64,000 nt of DNA, from the NCBI GenBank assembly GCA_024305405.1, contig JAKNDB010000105.1, forward strand, positions 2,913,501-2,977,500, written 5' to 3'. Below are positions 50,204 through 63,034 of this stretch, in pieces. This stretch comes from Dirofilaria immitis (taxonomy: Eukaryota; Nematoda; Chromadorea; Rhabditida; Onchocercidae). The position numbers and the translations under genes are program-made. How positions within the stretch are numbered: position 1 is the stretch's first letter; the number at the start of each line of letters is the position of its first letter. Below the pieces are notes generated by a model. That model made no database searches and was not told the origin of the DNA. It worked only from the letters and a program-made list of their open reading frames with translations.

Positions 50204-52509
50204 TTTCTACAAATGATTAAATTTCAATTGTTTTATTTTCTAGTAATTATTTTACGACTGTATCGTTTATAGCATATTGCTTTCTGTTTATATGAAAGAA
50301 ATATCAAAAATCATTCATTAAGAATTGAAATGTTATTCATTGTATGTAAAATCATTTGTTTAATTTTTAATATCAAAAAATCTCAATAGCCATTTTAACT
50401 AAACAGAAAATCATCCACAAATAAAAAATAAATAAATAAGCGCAAATCAAACCTTCATCTTATCTTATTATTAATTGCATTTTCAAAAATTTCTATAATT
50501 TTTGAAAACTATAAAAATTTAATTTCTATGAAATTTGAAAACTAATGTGAATATATCCCACATTATTATAAATCTCTTCTTGAGCAATAAATGAAAAAAA
50601 TAGTATGGTAATGTACTTTAACGATTAAAAAATCATTTAAAAAGAAATGAATCCTCAATCTAATATACCGATTGTGATTACATTACCAATAACAAACTGC
50701 AAGCATAAATTCACTGTCATTTCTACAACCAATATATATGTCACAGGTCGAAGAATAAATCAATTGTGCCATCTATTTAATCATTTTCTAAATTAAATCC
50801 ACTCTATCCTCCTATGGTCCAGAAATAACTCCAAGTATGAGTAAACAAAGTAATATACGTAGTGTTCGTCGCTTTGCTTGCTACCTAATTGTTAATTATG
50901 AGAAATGATAAAAGATGAAGACGAAGCAAATGTTTTTTTGACGAGAAGTGAAACACTTGAATGTCATCGTTAAATTGTGGCCAACTGGAAATCTTATGAA
51001 ACTATTTAATTTGATAGAACAGAGTAAGAAAGGATAGAAAATGGCGATGAGATGAAGCAGGCAATGTCAAAAACTTTTTGACATCATTCGTTTATCTTAA
51101 CAATCTCCGACGGTCAACATTTGATGGAATACAAAGATAGAGATGCAAACAAGTCCAGGAGGATCGTTTAGTCCTCTATTTCCCCTCTCCTTGCCTCTTT
51201 AACTATGAGCGATCATCAATTTCGATGGTGTTTGGTTATCTACAAGATTCCAATTTCAAATCAATTATTAAAACTAAATTGTCACAACTTATAAATGATT
51301 GCAAATCAATTAATTTAAGCATGTGCAACAATGGTAATTTGAATATTTCAAAACTTTTATCAAAAATATTTTTGAAATTTCCAGGAAGAATTATGAAATG
51401 AAATCATCAGTAAGCATTTCAAAATTGAATATAACAAAATTGGCATTATAAGCATTTCGTATAGACAACTGAACAAAAGAAAAAAATTCATTCGAATCTC
51501 GCTTGTACAATTGCTTGAATAATTAAAAATTTTAAATTTTTAAATCTCAAACACTGAAGCATTCCACTCTTTTAATTTCATTGAGCAGAGTAAATTTAAT
51601 CCGTATTTCCTTATTTACCTATTACGTCTGAAGACTTAGTAAAAAATTGAAATTTTTTCAAACTCGAAGAATCATGAAATGCTCATTGAATGCGATATCA
51701 ACGTGTTTTGCCCCAAGAAATTTGTAACCATCATCTTATTTTCTAAAAAAATCATTCACATCATTTATGGGAAGTTTCAACAATCATCATTGGTTTTCCG
51801 TCTAGAAAAAGTAACAGATAGAATACACTGGCAACTTGGAAACGCATGAAATGTTTTCAGAAAGGAAGAACCACATCAAACCAGTTCACAATTATATAAT
51901 GATTGGAAATTAGGACAATTTTCAGGGTTGTATTCTTCAGTAGATGGCGAAGTATCATCGTTGAAAATCGACCAACCAGTCAGTTCAATGAGAACAAATG
52001 TTCTAATGATGCTCAACTGATCCCACAAAAGGAATCTTTCAATTTCCTTTCTCTTAGCGCTGTTCAACAACAATGATATATGATAAGGACGAAAATGGCA
52101 TTAATGTTCAACAATTCTTCTTAACTTTCGACGCATTGTGATGTGGGAACTGTATTTACCTCAGAAAGTCAAGAATCAAAACTGATTCAAACAGTAGCCA
52201 CTGTTTGGATTTAGAAAAACATATGCCGAATGTTATTATAGAAACTGAATTTATGCAAAGTTTGTTCATAAGATGTAAAAAAATTTAACAGATCAATAGC
52301 AGTATCACTAAAATTTGAAAAATAACAACAGAAAGGAAGGTACAAATAAAAAAATACCATAATACGCTGACATTGCTACTTTAAATGAATAATATATCCT
52401 TTCGAAAATTAAGACAGATGATAATATGGATATTCTTCAGTCAATGTTTAATTTTTAATTTTTAACAATAAAATAGGAAAAAATGTGTACAATAACTATG
52501 AGGTATTGT
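50204..52509. other. Intergenic, between MPI and hyls-1
   Basis: 2.3 kb, very AT-rich. The minus ORF 52073-51876 ends in protein-like NDDTSPSTEEYNPENCPNF but has no family or splice support. No RNA gene or repeat stands out. Confidence 0.4.
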
Positions 52510-54120
52510 TTAGTCGAGATGAGGACGTGGATACCAATCAGGATTTGATATTCTTCTTTGAGCTAGATCCATAGGTTTAATTCTAGATACTTCACGTCGT
52601 AGCATAAACTCTCGCACTTTCCATCTTAACGATAACCGCTTTTTCTCACCTGGAGGAGGATTCTCCAACCAGCCCTTCTTGTACAATTCATATTTTTAAC
52701 AGGATCATGCCGAAATGGCACTCTACCAGGAAATGGATGCAGAACCGGCCGTATAGCTGAAAACATCGAATTATTGAAATTTATGAAAGGATTAAGAATT
52801 TTTATTAAAACTGAATAAAAACTGAGATTACCGGGATCCAAAGCAATCAATGTACTGTCACTTTTCGCCTCATCAATATATTCTGTAAAAACTGAATGAA
52901 ATGAGGATTTATGAAAGTCATACTTTATATTCGTGCTTATTTCTTTATAGGTGATTAAAATTAATGAACTGCTTAGCTAATAAACATTAGAATTGTAATA
53001 GACTTATTGAATGTGGTTTGTTCAAATGAAAATTTATTGTAAAGAAGTAGAATGAGAGAGAATTTACGAAAGTTGTAATCTTCCAGAAAAACCTTTCAGA
53101 TAATTTCTTATTTGACCGGATGCAAAGTTCTGTTTGACCTCATCAGATGAGAATAAATTTGCACGACTATGATATAAATTTCGTTCGAGACGATTGTTCT
53201 GGAAATCCATTCAGCAGATCTTTTGTTTTATTTTTGATTTTATAACCTTTCAATTACCAGAAATAATTGGGAAAATATTACTAAACCACGCAAATGATTA
53301 TTAGCTTCCGTAATTTGTCGAAGGCAACAATAGCCATCATCCAAAATGCCTATTATTTCATCACGATCTACTATTCCGCAGCGCTGTAAAATTAATTTGA
53401 AATCTATTTTCATAAATCACACATAAAAAAATTAAAAATATAAAAATAGAGCATGAACTTTATATAGTATAATATTTTTCAAGGTCAAAAATTTAAAAAT
53501 CTTAAATGGTTTTTCTATAATAAGTTAATTTTTCTTCAAAATTTGAAAAGCTGTACATTAATCGACGTAGAACGTGGAATTTCCTCTGATTACTATGCAA
53601 TTCAAGATTTTCATTAGATGAAAGATGACGACATTGCTCCATATAAAACAATTCTTTCTTATCATAACTGCATGGTATATCTAGGTAAAAAGAATTTTAC
53701 ATTCTTAATCAAAAATCCAAATTTGTGCAAAAATGCTTTTCCACTCGAGATTCCCTAATTCCGTCAGTAAGTCCATGAGAAACTCCACTCTAAATGATAT
53801 GAATTCCCAGTACGTTTTTAAAACATACCACAAACAGCTAGGTGATCATTTCCTATTAAAGAACTAAACAACACATTTTTGTCCCGTGACTGCTGCTTGT
53901 TTTCTTTTTCCAGTTTATCGAGAAAATGATCCATTTCTATAATTTTTATTCGTTATCTAAGAATAACAACAATTTTCTCAAAAATACCTTCGAAAATTTT
54001 TTCTACCAAATTATATAATACAAATTTACCACTCTTGAAAAATATCAGTTCTTCTGGAGAAAGATCATAACCCATGTCGTTTATCGTTGCCAATAACTCG
54101 CTTTCCGTATATGATTCCAT
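52510..54120 (-). CDS. hyls-1: HYLS-1, hydrolethalus-type centriolar protein
   Basis: Centriole protein bound to SAS-4/CPAP, needed for cilium formation. Start 54120: MESYTESELLATINDMGYDL, an N-terminal helix like that of HYLS1. Following exons: about 53935-53845 (DHFLDKLEKENK), 53683-53565, 53385-53270, 53200-53090, 52880-52835, and 52757 to the TAA at 52512-52510. The diagnostic HYLS box is at the C-terminus: RHDPVKKYELYKKGWLENP followed by PGEKKRLSLRWKVREFML, as in vertebrate and worm HYLS1. To read the box, one A must be restored at the A5 run 52693-52697, since as written the frame ends early. From memory, C. elegans hyls-1 (C05C8.9) lies beside a mannose-phosphate isomerase gene (C05C8.7), the same neighbour as here, supporting both calls. 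Confidence 0.88.
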
Positions 54121-54877
54121 GGATAACCCTAAACAAAGCCTTCCCTACATCCCCTAAATAACAAGTCACTGTGGCCTACAAACTTATATTTGATTTTTTT
54201 TGACTTTTCGAAAAATATCACCATGCCAAGGTAGCCAAGAAAGAAAAATGATTACCAGAAACCCTTCATTCCTTTCTCCAATAATCTTTTGCACAAATAT
54301 AATACATGTATATTCCCTATGTAATTAAATTTACAAACCAACGAATCAAACAAAAATAAAACCGCAAAACTTTATTTCCAAAGAAGCAACAAATATAGTG
54401 CGAGGTAAAACAGGAGCGAGAATTCCAGAATACCCGGATCAAAAATTATATAATGGATTTTATAATTCATGTTAAAAAGAAAAAGCTGCTTACAAAAAAG
54501 TTTTTTAAAAATGCAAAATAACAAACACTTAGATTTTCTCAACTTGAAGAAATTTTTCTAAAATATACAAGTTGCCAATGGAAGACATTATAGATGAAAG
54601 ATATCAACTGTTTGTATGATCGCATGCGCGCAGCAATTTCTTTCATCCCACATGAATGTCAAAATTATTTCATTCAAATATCTTAATTTTAAATCTAGAT
54701 ATGAGCTAAACTGAACTTATCGCAAAATCAATATTTGGAAGTGAAGCATAAGATAATTTCCATCCATATTTAAAATTACCATAACTATAAATAAGCATTA
54801 AGTTGATAAATTATATAAATACATTGACAATATCATCTAAAATAAAATTTATTTGATGAAAATGCAATGTCTAACAA

Positions 54878-57401
54878 TTATAATGTCTGCATGCCATCCA
54901 CGAACCTTTGCAATTCAGCATTTGGAGTGAGCATAGAATTAACATTCATTTCTTCAGCTGGCACTTCCTCTTTTATTTCTACACAATTCATTCCTGATTT
55001 ATGCCGTAATTTCGATATTTTACGGTAGCATTGTCATCAATTTCATAGGAAATTAATGCACATCCAACAACTTGCCCGCCGTTCAATTTGCCTGTTAGAT
55101 ACCAAATATTTTTTCGAATCGCTGCTGGCCCAATCGTATTCCCGTGACAGTAATACTGTCGATGTAAGATGTAATCATAGTCCTGCAGTAAATGACAAAC
55201 TTGTCCGAACTGCTGAATACGACCCGTAATCTGACCATCTTTTACGAAGTATTTTCGCGTTTTCATATGTGCAGCAAATCTTGAAGTCCAGTATCCTGAA
55301 ATTTAATCAACAATTTGGAACATACTAATTAAATTGCAGAAAAAGTCAGGACTTTTATTTTCAGTTACTTCTAACCTTCTTTTATTCATACATAACAGAC
55401 GTAAAAAATGAATTGTTTAAAAGCTTTATTTAGCGGCTTTGAGCAAAAGAAGTGGAAGAATATCACTAATAAATGGAACGAACAACTGAAAATTCATATG
55501 GTGATCATATTTCATAATTAGTGTCAACTAATATAATGGAGAAAGATCAAAAATTTGTGTGCTATGGCATACAAATTTTGAGATGGATTCAACTTTTATG
55601 TGCGTAATATTTCCAAATTCAAATAAAAAAGAAAACGACAAATATCATTTACCCAAATTGTCCGACGTGAGATCTCTTAACTTAACCGTCTTCATATCAA
55701 CGAGAAAAGAGATTTTGCCTCCTTCTTTTCCAAGAAAAATCTTCGGTACTTTTTGACAAACGAATGCATTACTTAAATAATATAACTGAATAAAAGAATC
55801 AACTTGGTTAATTTAAAAGAAATTAATTCTTTAAAAAATAGAAAATTCTTTCAGAAAGAAGATAATAGTACTATCATTTCATGAGTGAATAAATTCTATG
55901 TAATCATTATGTGAAAAAACTTCACTTCTCAGGCTCGAGCAAAGTCGATATCGGTATAAGACAAACCGTATTATAATAAATAAAACTAAATGCTGCACAG
56001 TCACTCGTAGATGCTTGTGCTCGTGGTTCCCTTGGTTCTCTACAAAGTTTTTTCAGAAAATTGACAAGCGAACAAATTCTTGGTAAAGTTAAGAAACTAG
56101 TGGTAATAGCTGAATAATTAATTACCTTTAACTAATTAAAAATTATTTTTTTTTATTTTTATATAAATTACAGCTCTATAAACAATAAAATTCCGAAATT
56201 ATATATCATTTTCTGTTACATGGAACAATGTAAAACTAACTTCTAATGAGTAACAAAAATATACTTGAAATATTCGTCTTGACTTTTGCTGCTAAAATTA
56301 TTTTCTTCATACATTTTTGAACGATTAATAGCTGGGGTAAACTCTGTTCTCTTATTGTCTCTGCCAACTTTTTTATCCTATAAAATCCTGTCTGAGATTA
56401 TGGAAGTATTTAAAGTAACTCAACAAATATATGGATAAGTAAAAGCAACTGTAAATACTTCGACTAATTCAATTATCGCAGTGAAAGAAGCGTTTAAAAG
56501 ACTGAGAAAGAAAAAATTTACGAAGGAACAGATCAAATGAAACCAATTTAATCAGACAGCAAACAGATTCAGATGAACCAATTATAAAGACGAGAAATCA
56601 GCACAAAATAAAATTTACTAAAATGTCGCAGGAAGGTGTATGAGAAATGGATGATCCACTCGTATACATCGCCATATTATCTGCAGAATACAGCATACTG
56701 TTTGGGAATGACACGCGAGTTCGAAAATCATGAAGTTCATCGTAGAGTGGCGTCACCATATCTGTCATAACGTTCCTCACTTCGTTGACCACTTCACGCA
56801 CAATCTCTTTCACAACCGGTACCATCTGCGCACGTACTTCAGCAGCAATTGCTGACTTCATCTCCTCACTTATGTCACTAGAAGTTACATTTTGACCATT
56901 TATAATTTGCGCATTGAGTTGATGAATTGCAAAGCCAAAATTTGCCATAAAATTATCTGAAAATGACACCAAAAAAAAATTTATTTACATAGTCTGCAAT
57001 TATATAAACGTTTTAAATTTCCATTCTTTCTCGCATTTATTTATTCCGTTTTATTTCAAGAGTGTTATGAACCTAGATTTCACAGGAAAATTCTGATTTT
57101 ATACAGTCTGTTTTTAGAAACAGCCGTAGAAAACCGAGCTATAAGAAGTTATTGCAATCCACTACTATTAAAAATCACTATCCTAATTCGGATGAATAAA
57201 TGCGGAAGCTGGCAGAGAGAAATCCAATTTCTCAATACAACAATAATTACCTATCTCCTCTTATCACGGTAACGATCAGTTGATGATGTGTGAAGCGAGA
57301 ATATAAATAAATCCTTTCGAGGGAAGAGAAAGGGATTGGATCAGAAAAGGGACGTTACCTTTGTGGGGTGTCATCTCATCCCGGCCACAGGCATTACTCA
57401 T
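54878..57401 (-). CDS. Six-exon gene, unrecognised, possibly nematode-specific
   Basis: All joins are in phase: 57401-57359 (MSNACGRDEMTPHK), 56956-56619, about 56377-56272, about 56048-55970, about 55789-55646 and about 55298-54878. The protein is about 380 residues. The N-terminal part has a helical acidic/basic stretch (EEMKSAIAAEVRAQMVPVV, then VREVVNEVRNVMTDMV) that could form a coiled coil. The C-terminal half is a compact region rich in Trp, Tyr and His: VPKIFLGKEGGKISFLVDM, then GYWTSRFAAHMKTRKYF, CHLLQDYDYILHRQYYC, NTIGPAAIRKNIWYLTGKL and VVGCALISYEI. This looks like a folded domain, but I cannot name it. An acidic tail with VEIKEEVPAEEM follows and resembles a SUMO-type site (inference). 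One A is missing at 55010-55012; without it the frame stops before the tail. No signal peptide or membrane segment. An intracellular, perhaps nuclear, role is speculation. Confidence 0.75.
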
Positions 57402-57654
57402 CCAACCATTCCGCGATTTCCACGATTAGACGCCTTCTGAAAATATTTTCTAAGAACAATATTACCCTCATACACGTCATGCTGATTCAACGTATGAACA
57501 TGTAGGCGGTACGACACATGATAATGCACACTTTCACTAGCAATAACACACTGATATACATGCATCCATTAATATGCTTCATGTGGCAAGAAACAAGTAC
57601 ACAATGCACAGACTTAGACGTACATACACATATATACATACGTACAGAGACAGA

Positions 57655-57690
57655 TACACACACACAGACACACACACACACACAAACATA
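57655..57690. repeat. (CA)n microsatellite
   Basis: Interrupted CACACA/GACACA run. The ORFs it creates are artefacts. Confidence 0.95.
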
Positions 57691-58475
57691 TTATGTACAT
57701 CAGCAATGGCATTTTGGTGGCGGCCAAAATCGATAGGGGTGATCGGGTTGATGCTTATTGAGGATGACTGTACGCTGGGTGGCATGATTAGCGGGAAGTT
57801 AAGTTTAACGAAGTGAAGAAATTGGCATAGGGATGATGTACAGGTGACTTAGGAGGGGGAGGGGAGGGCGGGAGTAAAATGATGGGGATGTAATCTTCAG
57901 GAACATCGCATAAGTTCACATTGAATACCTGTCAAGGACAGAATGTCTTAATCGTTACCTTCGACTTAATATTTCATAGTGCATGGAGCAGCTGTACGAA
58001 AAATCTTTGTTCTACGTGAAACCAAAAATGAAAAAAAGGCCGACGTATTTTCATAAGAATATGCAATGACAGTAATGGCAAATAATATCGGTTAAAAGAA
58101 AATCTTAAATATTAAAATTTTTCAAGTAAGTCAATATATAGCATTCAAAATTAAAAGAGACAAGTTATTTACTTCTATCATTATCATGAAATTATTTCAC
58201 CAAAATTCCCACCACTGGCTTTATGAACAATAGATAGAAGTGAGAGATTTAATGAGCAATGATGAGGATTTTTTTCAATATATGGAGATCAGGATCCAGA
58301 ACTAAATGTCTGAGCAATTTTACATGATCATAAGCAAAAATACATCATTTTTAAATGATTATTGGTGAGCATATCATAATTGACATATAATATTTTCAGT
58401 ATCACGATCTTCGATATTAGCTACATCTGTCTTCCTGCATTACGAGTATGGGTAGAACTGATTATCACTACTTTA

Positions 58476-58494
58476 TATATATATATATATATAT
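58476..58494. repeat. (TA)n microsatellite
   Basis: About ten AT dinucleotides. Confidence 0.9.
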
Positions 58495-58650
58495 TATACG
58501 ATCAGTTTATAATGCTTCAAACTGAGACAATTGAAATTGTTCCATAACCAATAACCAATATATCAAACAGCAAATCAGCGAGTATAACCACAACAGTTCT
58601 CTCATATAGCAAAGTATGAGGCATTAGTTACATAACGAAACAAAATCTTC

Positions 58651-61600
58651 CTACTTCAAATAATCGTCATAAATAATTTCCTCAAGTACGGATTTGCTAT
58701 GCACGTCCAAAGGTGCGGTATCGAAAAATATCATTAGATGATCGCCACGTCTTTGAGTATGTAAAGCCGATAGAACCGTCTCATTGCCGAATATTTTATT
58801 CACACTTCGACCACCGACGCGACTCTAAATTCGGACTTTTGGGGATTTTCCAAAAATTGTTTTTTAGAGTGGAGCTTTTGCTCAGCAAGATTAACCGACT
58901 AAAATTGCCTGTTAGAATAAAATTAATTCAATAAATGATGTGTTTTACATATTGCTCAAACAGAAGTACAAAAAATAGTTCTTTTAAAACCTTACATAGA
59001 CATAAAAATGTTCAGGTCGCTGTACTACACTTGCAGATGATTGTTGTATTGGCGAGGAAGTAATGGTATTTTCAACGGAAAAATCTTTTGATCCTTCAGA
59101 AAACAAACTTTTCTGCTGCCCTTCCCGATATTCTGCACTACATACTTGATACAGGAACTCACCAAGATGATCCACTGCAAGTAAAAAGAAAAAATCACGA
59201 ATTGTAGGAGTATCTCTATTTTTCAGTTTTAACTAATAGAATAAAGTCGAATTTACAGGCAAGCTTTTATGAAAGCAAAAGCGAAACAAGAATTCGGTGA
59301 TTATGTAGTTCAGTTTCTAAGCTAAGAAATATACTGGTAGTATCCTCTCTTGTTCGAATATAACGTCGATTTAATAATGAAGTTGCGACGCCCGGTCGTT
59401 TAAATAGCGATTTTGCAGGTAATAATTCGGCTTCAATTTCAATACATTCACCATCTATATTTGTAACCGCAAAATCAATATCTTCATCAAGCTAGAAAAT
59501 TTTTCAACGTTATATGAATTTTGCGTAATAAAAGAAAAAACGCTTCGAATTTTTCATTTGAAAAAATTCGAAGCGTTTTGCGCTAGTAATGACTAAACTA
59601 AATATGAAAAGCGCAACAACTAGTGAAATAAAATGATCTGAAGTTATGCAAAATGTAAAATGCATTCAGAATTACTCGTCTTTCTAGTTGTTCGCCCATC
59701 CCTTCATCGGGAGTTAAAGGTGATGACGGATTTTCAGCAAGCCATTTATGCATACGATCTTTTAATGTACATGCATTAAGTGGTGGCACAATAGGTTGAC
59801 CATCCTGAAAAAGTTTCTTATAATAAAGATCCAAAATTTCCAACATGATCCACATATTTCAAAATATCTTCCTCGATGATCTTCGATGAACATCACTTAC
59901 CAGATTTGCAAAAGAATTTGATCGCGTAGGAGCCGAAATACTGCTTGAAGATTCAGAAGTACCCGTAGTATCAGAAGTATCAGTGGTCGAAGAGAAGGAA
60001 TCAGAATCTAAAACAATTTAGTGTTCGTATTCATTTATGATTTTTCTCCACGTAGATATTCTTTCACCATATAACAAAAGAGAAACCTGCACTACTGCTT
60101 GAAATATCTTGATGTGAATGGATTCGGGAACTGATAACGCCATTAGCAGCTACAAAAAGCTGAATTATTAAGAGAAATAATTATCTTTAAAAACTTTACA
60201 AGCAGGATATAATTAGCATTTTTTCTTAATTTGCGTTTCATATTATAATAAACATTTCCAAAAAACAAAATATCTTCAGGAGAATGTTGATGAAAAAAAT
60301 CTTTCCTGGTTTTCTAGTGACTTAAGTCAAAATTTAACAAATCCACTTCTTCTTATAGTAAAAACTGAGAAATTACAATTTTCACAAGAAACTGACCACT
60401 GACATGATTGGCAATAATGATAGTAGAGGTGTGTGCTCCCGAAACTGATTCTTCATGTCTGAATAAGTAATAATTCATTTAAATAAGGGAACAAGAATAT
60501 AATGCCAATAATTAAAATAACTGAACCTTGCATGCAGATCATTTTCATCGCCTTCACCACTGCCTTCTAGTGAATTACTATCGGGAGAATTATTATAAGA
60601 ACGGTCGTGAACATCACTGCGAGGGCGTCGTTTTCTTTCTGAAACAAAATTGTTGTTGTTTAAAAGTACTTTAAATACAAGCATATTTGAAATAATAATA
60701 AGATTGTTTTGAAACGAACTTTCATAGTCATATGAGCCTTGAACACGTTGGCGGCGATTAGCAGCTTGCGCCTTCATACCTGCTTCAATACTTTTTGCAA
60801 TGCCTCTACATTACTTTGTTGATGAAACATTTCCATCGCTTTCTGTTGCATTTGTTCATAGATTTGTCGATCCGGCCAAATCTTTAATGATAAATTTCTA
60901 ATAGCTAAATGGCAAAAGAGAGTAAGAATCAAAAGCTTCGAAATTATTTGAATAAAAATTTTGAACTTTTTTTGATATAAAATATATGAAACAACAACCA
61001 ACTTTATTAATTAATGCATCAAAATTCGGATCGGGACGAAGTGATCGTTTAGATACTAATTTTTTCGACACGTAGGACATTCCTTGTTGCCTCGGAGCAG
61101 CGCAGTTGTGATACATTCGCTGCAAAATCGATGCAAACATTCCTAAAGCGAATATCTCAATAAGAAAGAAATCTGAAATTTAAATTATGAAAATCAAAGA
61201 AATCCAAAATTTATTAATAAAAATGTTGTGAAACATGACGAGAAATCCCAGCACAAACAATTTTGCATTAATTACTTGGCAGTCTGAATAAAGTCAACAA
61301 AATTTTCAGGGATCAAAATAGCTAAACATTCGACATTTAAATTAAAACATCACTTTGGTTGTCATCGTTGTTGTCAATAGATCTAGACATATTGGACAAC
61401 AAAGTTCGGATGAAAGCATTCGTGTACTGATTCGTATTTCCGTCAGATCCGAAATGGCCTTGTGTGGACGACGATACTGCGAATTAAAAAAATTGCATGA
61501 GATCTTTCAAATAAATTAATAAGAAATGATTTATGCCGAACTGTTAGAAAATATATTTCTTGTAAGTGATTCCGAAAAATGTCTAAAAAAGGAAGCAAAT

Positions 61601-61783
61601 AGCTTTTAAATTCATAACTAATTGGTGCTGATTCAATTGTTTTGATTGCTGACGTTCACATTGAACTTTGTCTCTTCTATTCAAGACATAAGTAAAAATA
61701 AAGCAAGACAATACCCGATCATATTCGGTAAGTTCAAGAGTTTTTCCACCAGTTACTGTATCTGGTGCGCTGCCATTATTCAT
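58651..61783 (-). CDS. spat-3: RING1/RNF2-type Polycomb E3 ligase (RING plus RAWUL)
   Basis: Catalytic PRC1 subunit that monoubiquitinates histone H2A. Start 61783 ([13 protein letters not shown]), then LELTEYDR and, after intron 1, [17 protein letters not shown]: exon 61476-61354 gives [10 protein letters not shown] and MTTK; exon 61142-61003 gives [24 protein letters not shown] and [16 protein letters not shown], almost the family consensus. Later: [16 protein letters not shown], a KRRPR basic patch, a Ser-rich middle, and a RAWUL domain: [40 protein letters not shown], and in the last exon (58824-58651) [20 protein letters not shown]. Stop is TAG at 58653-58651. Indels at 61060-61065 (A6 for A7) and 60792-60796 (A5 for A6) break the frame. 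The C. elegans orthologue is SPAT-3, as I recall it. The RAWUL domain binds PcG partners. Confidence 0.92.
59537..59579. repeat. Perfect 18 bp inverted repeat (hairpin) in spat-3 intron
   Basis: Arms AAAACGCTTCGAATTTTT and its exact complement are separated by 7 bases. It lies in the intron between the exons encoding the RERR and LDEDIDF segments. Confidence 0.95.
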
Positions 61784-62408
61784 AGCTGATGGTAGTGATG
61801 TATTTCAATCTATAGTCAAGGAACTGACATCTGCATGAAGATTTGTAACGATCAAATAGAATTCAGTATTCCAATTTTCTCTTGCTAAGCTTTTTATCGT
61901 TTTAGATAGTAAGTGTATTTATGAGGTTATAGAAGAATGGTGCAAGCGATGAGGACTGGAAAATCATAAACTCCAATTAGGTTCGAAAATCCTTGAACTT
62001 CCGAGAAATTCTGATTTTTACATGCAACAGCAAAGAACGGCCTTATTCCAGTTAGACATTTGAAACAAAGAATTTGACCCGCTCTCACTAAGCCATCATA
62101 ATCATCGCCAGAAAATTCTACCGCTCTCAGACATCTAATATATTATACTTCCGTCGTTTAGTTCCATTACCCATGTCATTATGAAAATGGTTTACATGCG
62201 AACAAAAAGACCAAAATAATGATATCTCATGTGTCATCTATTGTCCATGAATGTGAATCTGTCTAGAATTGTAACATAGAAATCGTTCAACTTATACAAA
62301 GCTGACATACACGCTAAATAAACGTTACAAGCACACTGACTAAGTCCAACGTTACTTTAAACAGAAAGATATTGGTAGGTTTGAGCACAAGATGCAACTA
62401 ATATGGGA
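61784..62408. other. Upstream of spat-3
   Basis: About 600 bp between the spat-3 start and a plus-strand exon candidate. Probably promoter of one or both; no motif identified. Confidence 0.35.
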
Positions 62409-62492
62409 ATATCTGCACGAGAATACTGCATGCACATCTCTGCTGAGGAGCGTGTTGCTATGGTTGTCTTTTTGGGCCTTCTAGTAAGTCAT
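62404..62492 (+). CDS. Possible first exon with membrane segment
   Basis: ATG near 62404 reads MGISAREYCMHISAEER and a hydrophobic AMVVFLGLL up to a GTAAGT donor. It may belong to the acidic gene downstream: a TTTCAG at about 62930 opens a frame (AFSSLHPLFIIVKCEAD, then FLLFGLVS) that runs into it. The splice phase does not match without an indel. Confidence 0.3.
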
Positions 62493-63034
62493 TTTTGTAT
62501 AAGATGGACAATTCGTGTTTTCAAGATGATTTGATAGTAGCATCTGATTTTCCATTTGTTGTAATTAGTGTGGTGATTGATATTTTATATGAAATCTTTT
62601 ATTAATCAGTGCTTTCATCAAATTCTATCTGGTACGAGAAGGGGTGCTTTAGTTCTATTTCCAAAAAGTAAACAAAGAAAGCCTCATCATATTTACTGTT
62701 ACGTATTTCATAGTTGAAGCCAATGACAATTAATGCAGCAAAATTGGTTTAACGAATCGATCATTTTGAGGATTCAAAGACCACATGATTATCGAAAGAG
62801 ACATACGTTGATAGATTCCTTCTCGTAATATTTTATTTCATTTCATTTAATCAGTTTTTCATCTTTTTAAACACTTAAATGCCGAATCTTTTCTGTTGAG
62901 CAAGTTTCATAGGGAATTGAAGACATTGCGTTTCAGTAGCATTCTCATCTCTTCATCCGTTGTTCATTATTGTCAAGTGTGAAGCTGACAGCATTCGACA
63001 TCGAAGCACTTTTTTACTTTTTGGTCTTGTCTCA

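Larger units (their letters stand above)
57402..58650. other. Intergenic with microsatellites
   Basis: Holds a (CA)n tract at about 57655-57690 and a (TA)n tract at about 58476-58494. ORFs across the CA tract on both strands are repeat artefacts. A purine-rich GGGAGGGGAGGG stretch is at about 57853-57872. No gene seen. Confidence 0.6.

Noticed and set aside
51876..52073. Minus ORF with a protein-like end
   Set aside because: No start, acceptor or family support; the region is otherwise AT-rich filler.
57487..57816. ORFs on both strands across the CA repeat
   Set aside because: Low-complexity translation of a microsatellite.
58840..58862. AATTTTTGGA on the minus strand, resembling an Sm site of an snRNA
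   Set aside because: The flanks show no U1, U2, U4, U5 or SL RNA features and the site lies next to a coding exon.
58713..58934. Plus ORF of 73 residues opposite the spat-3 end
   Set aside because: It is antisense to the last spat-3 exon, which reads as a RAWUL end on the minus strand ([20 protein letters not shown]) in matching phase.
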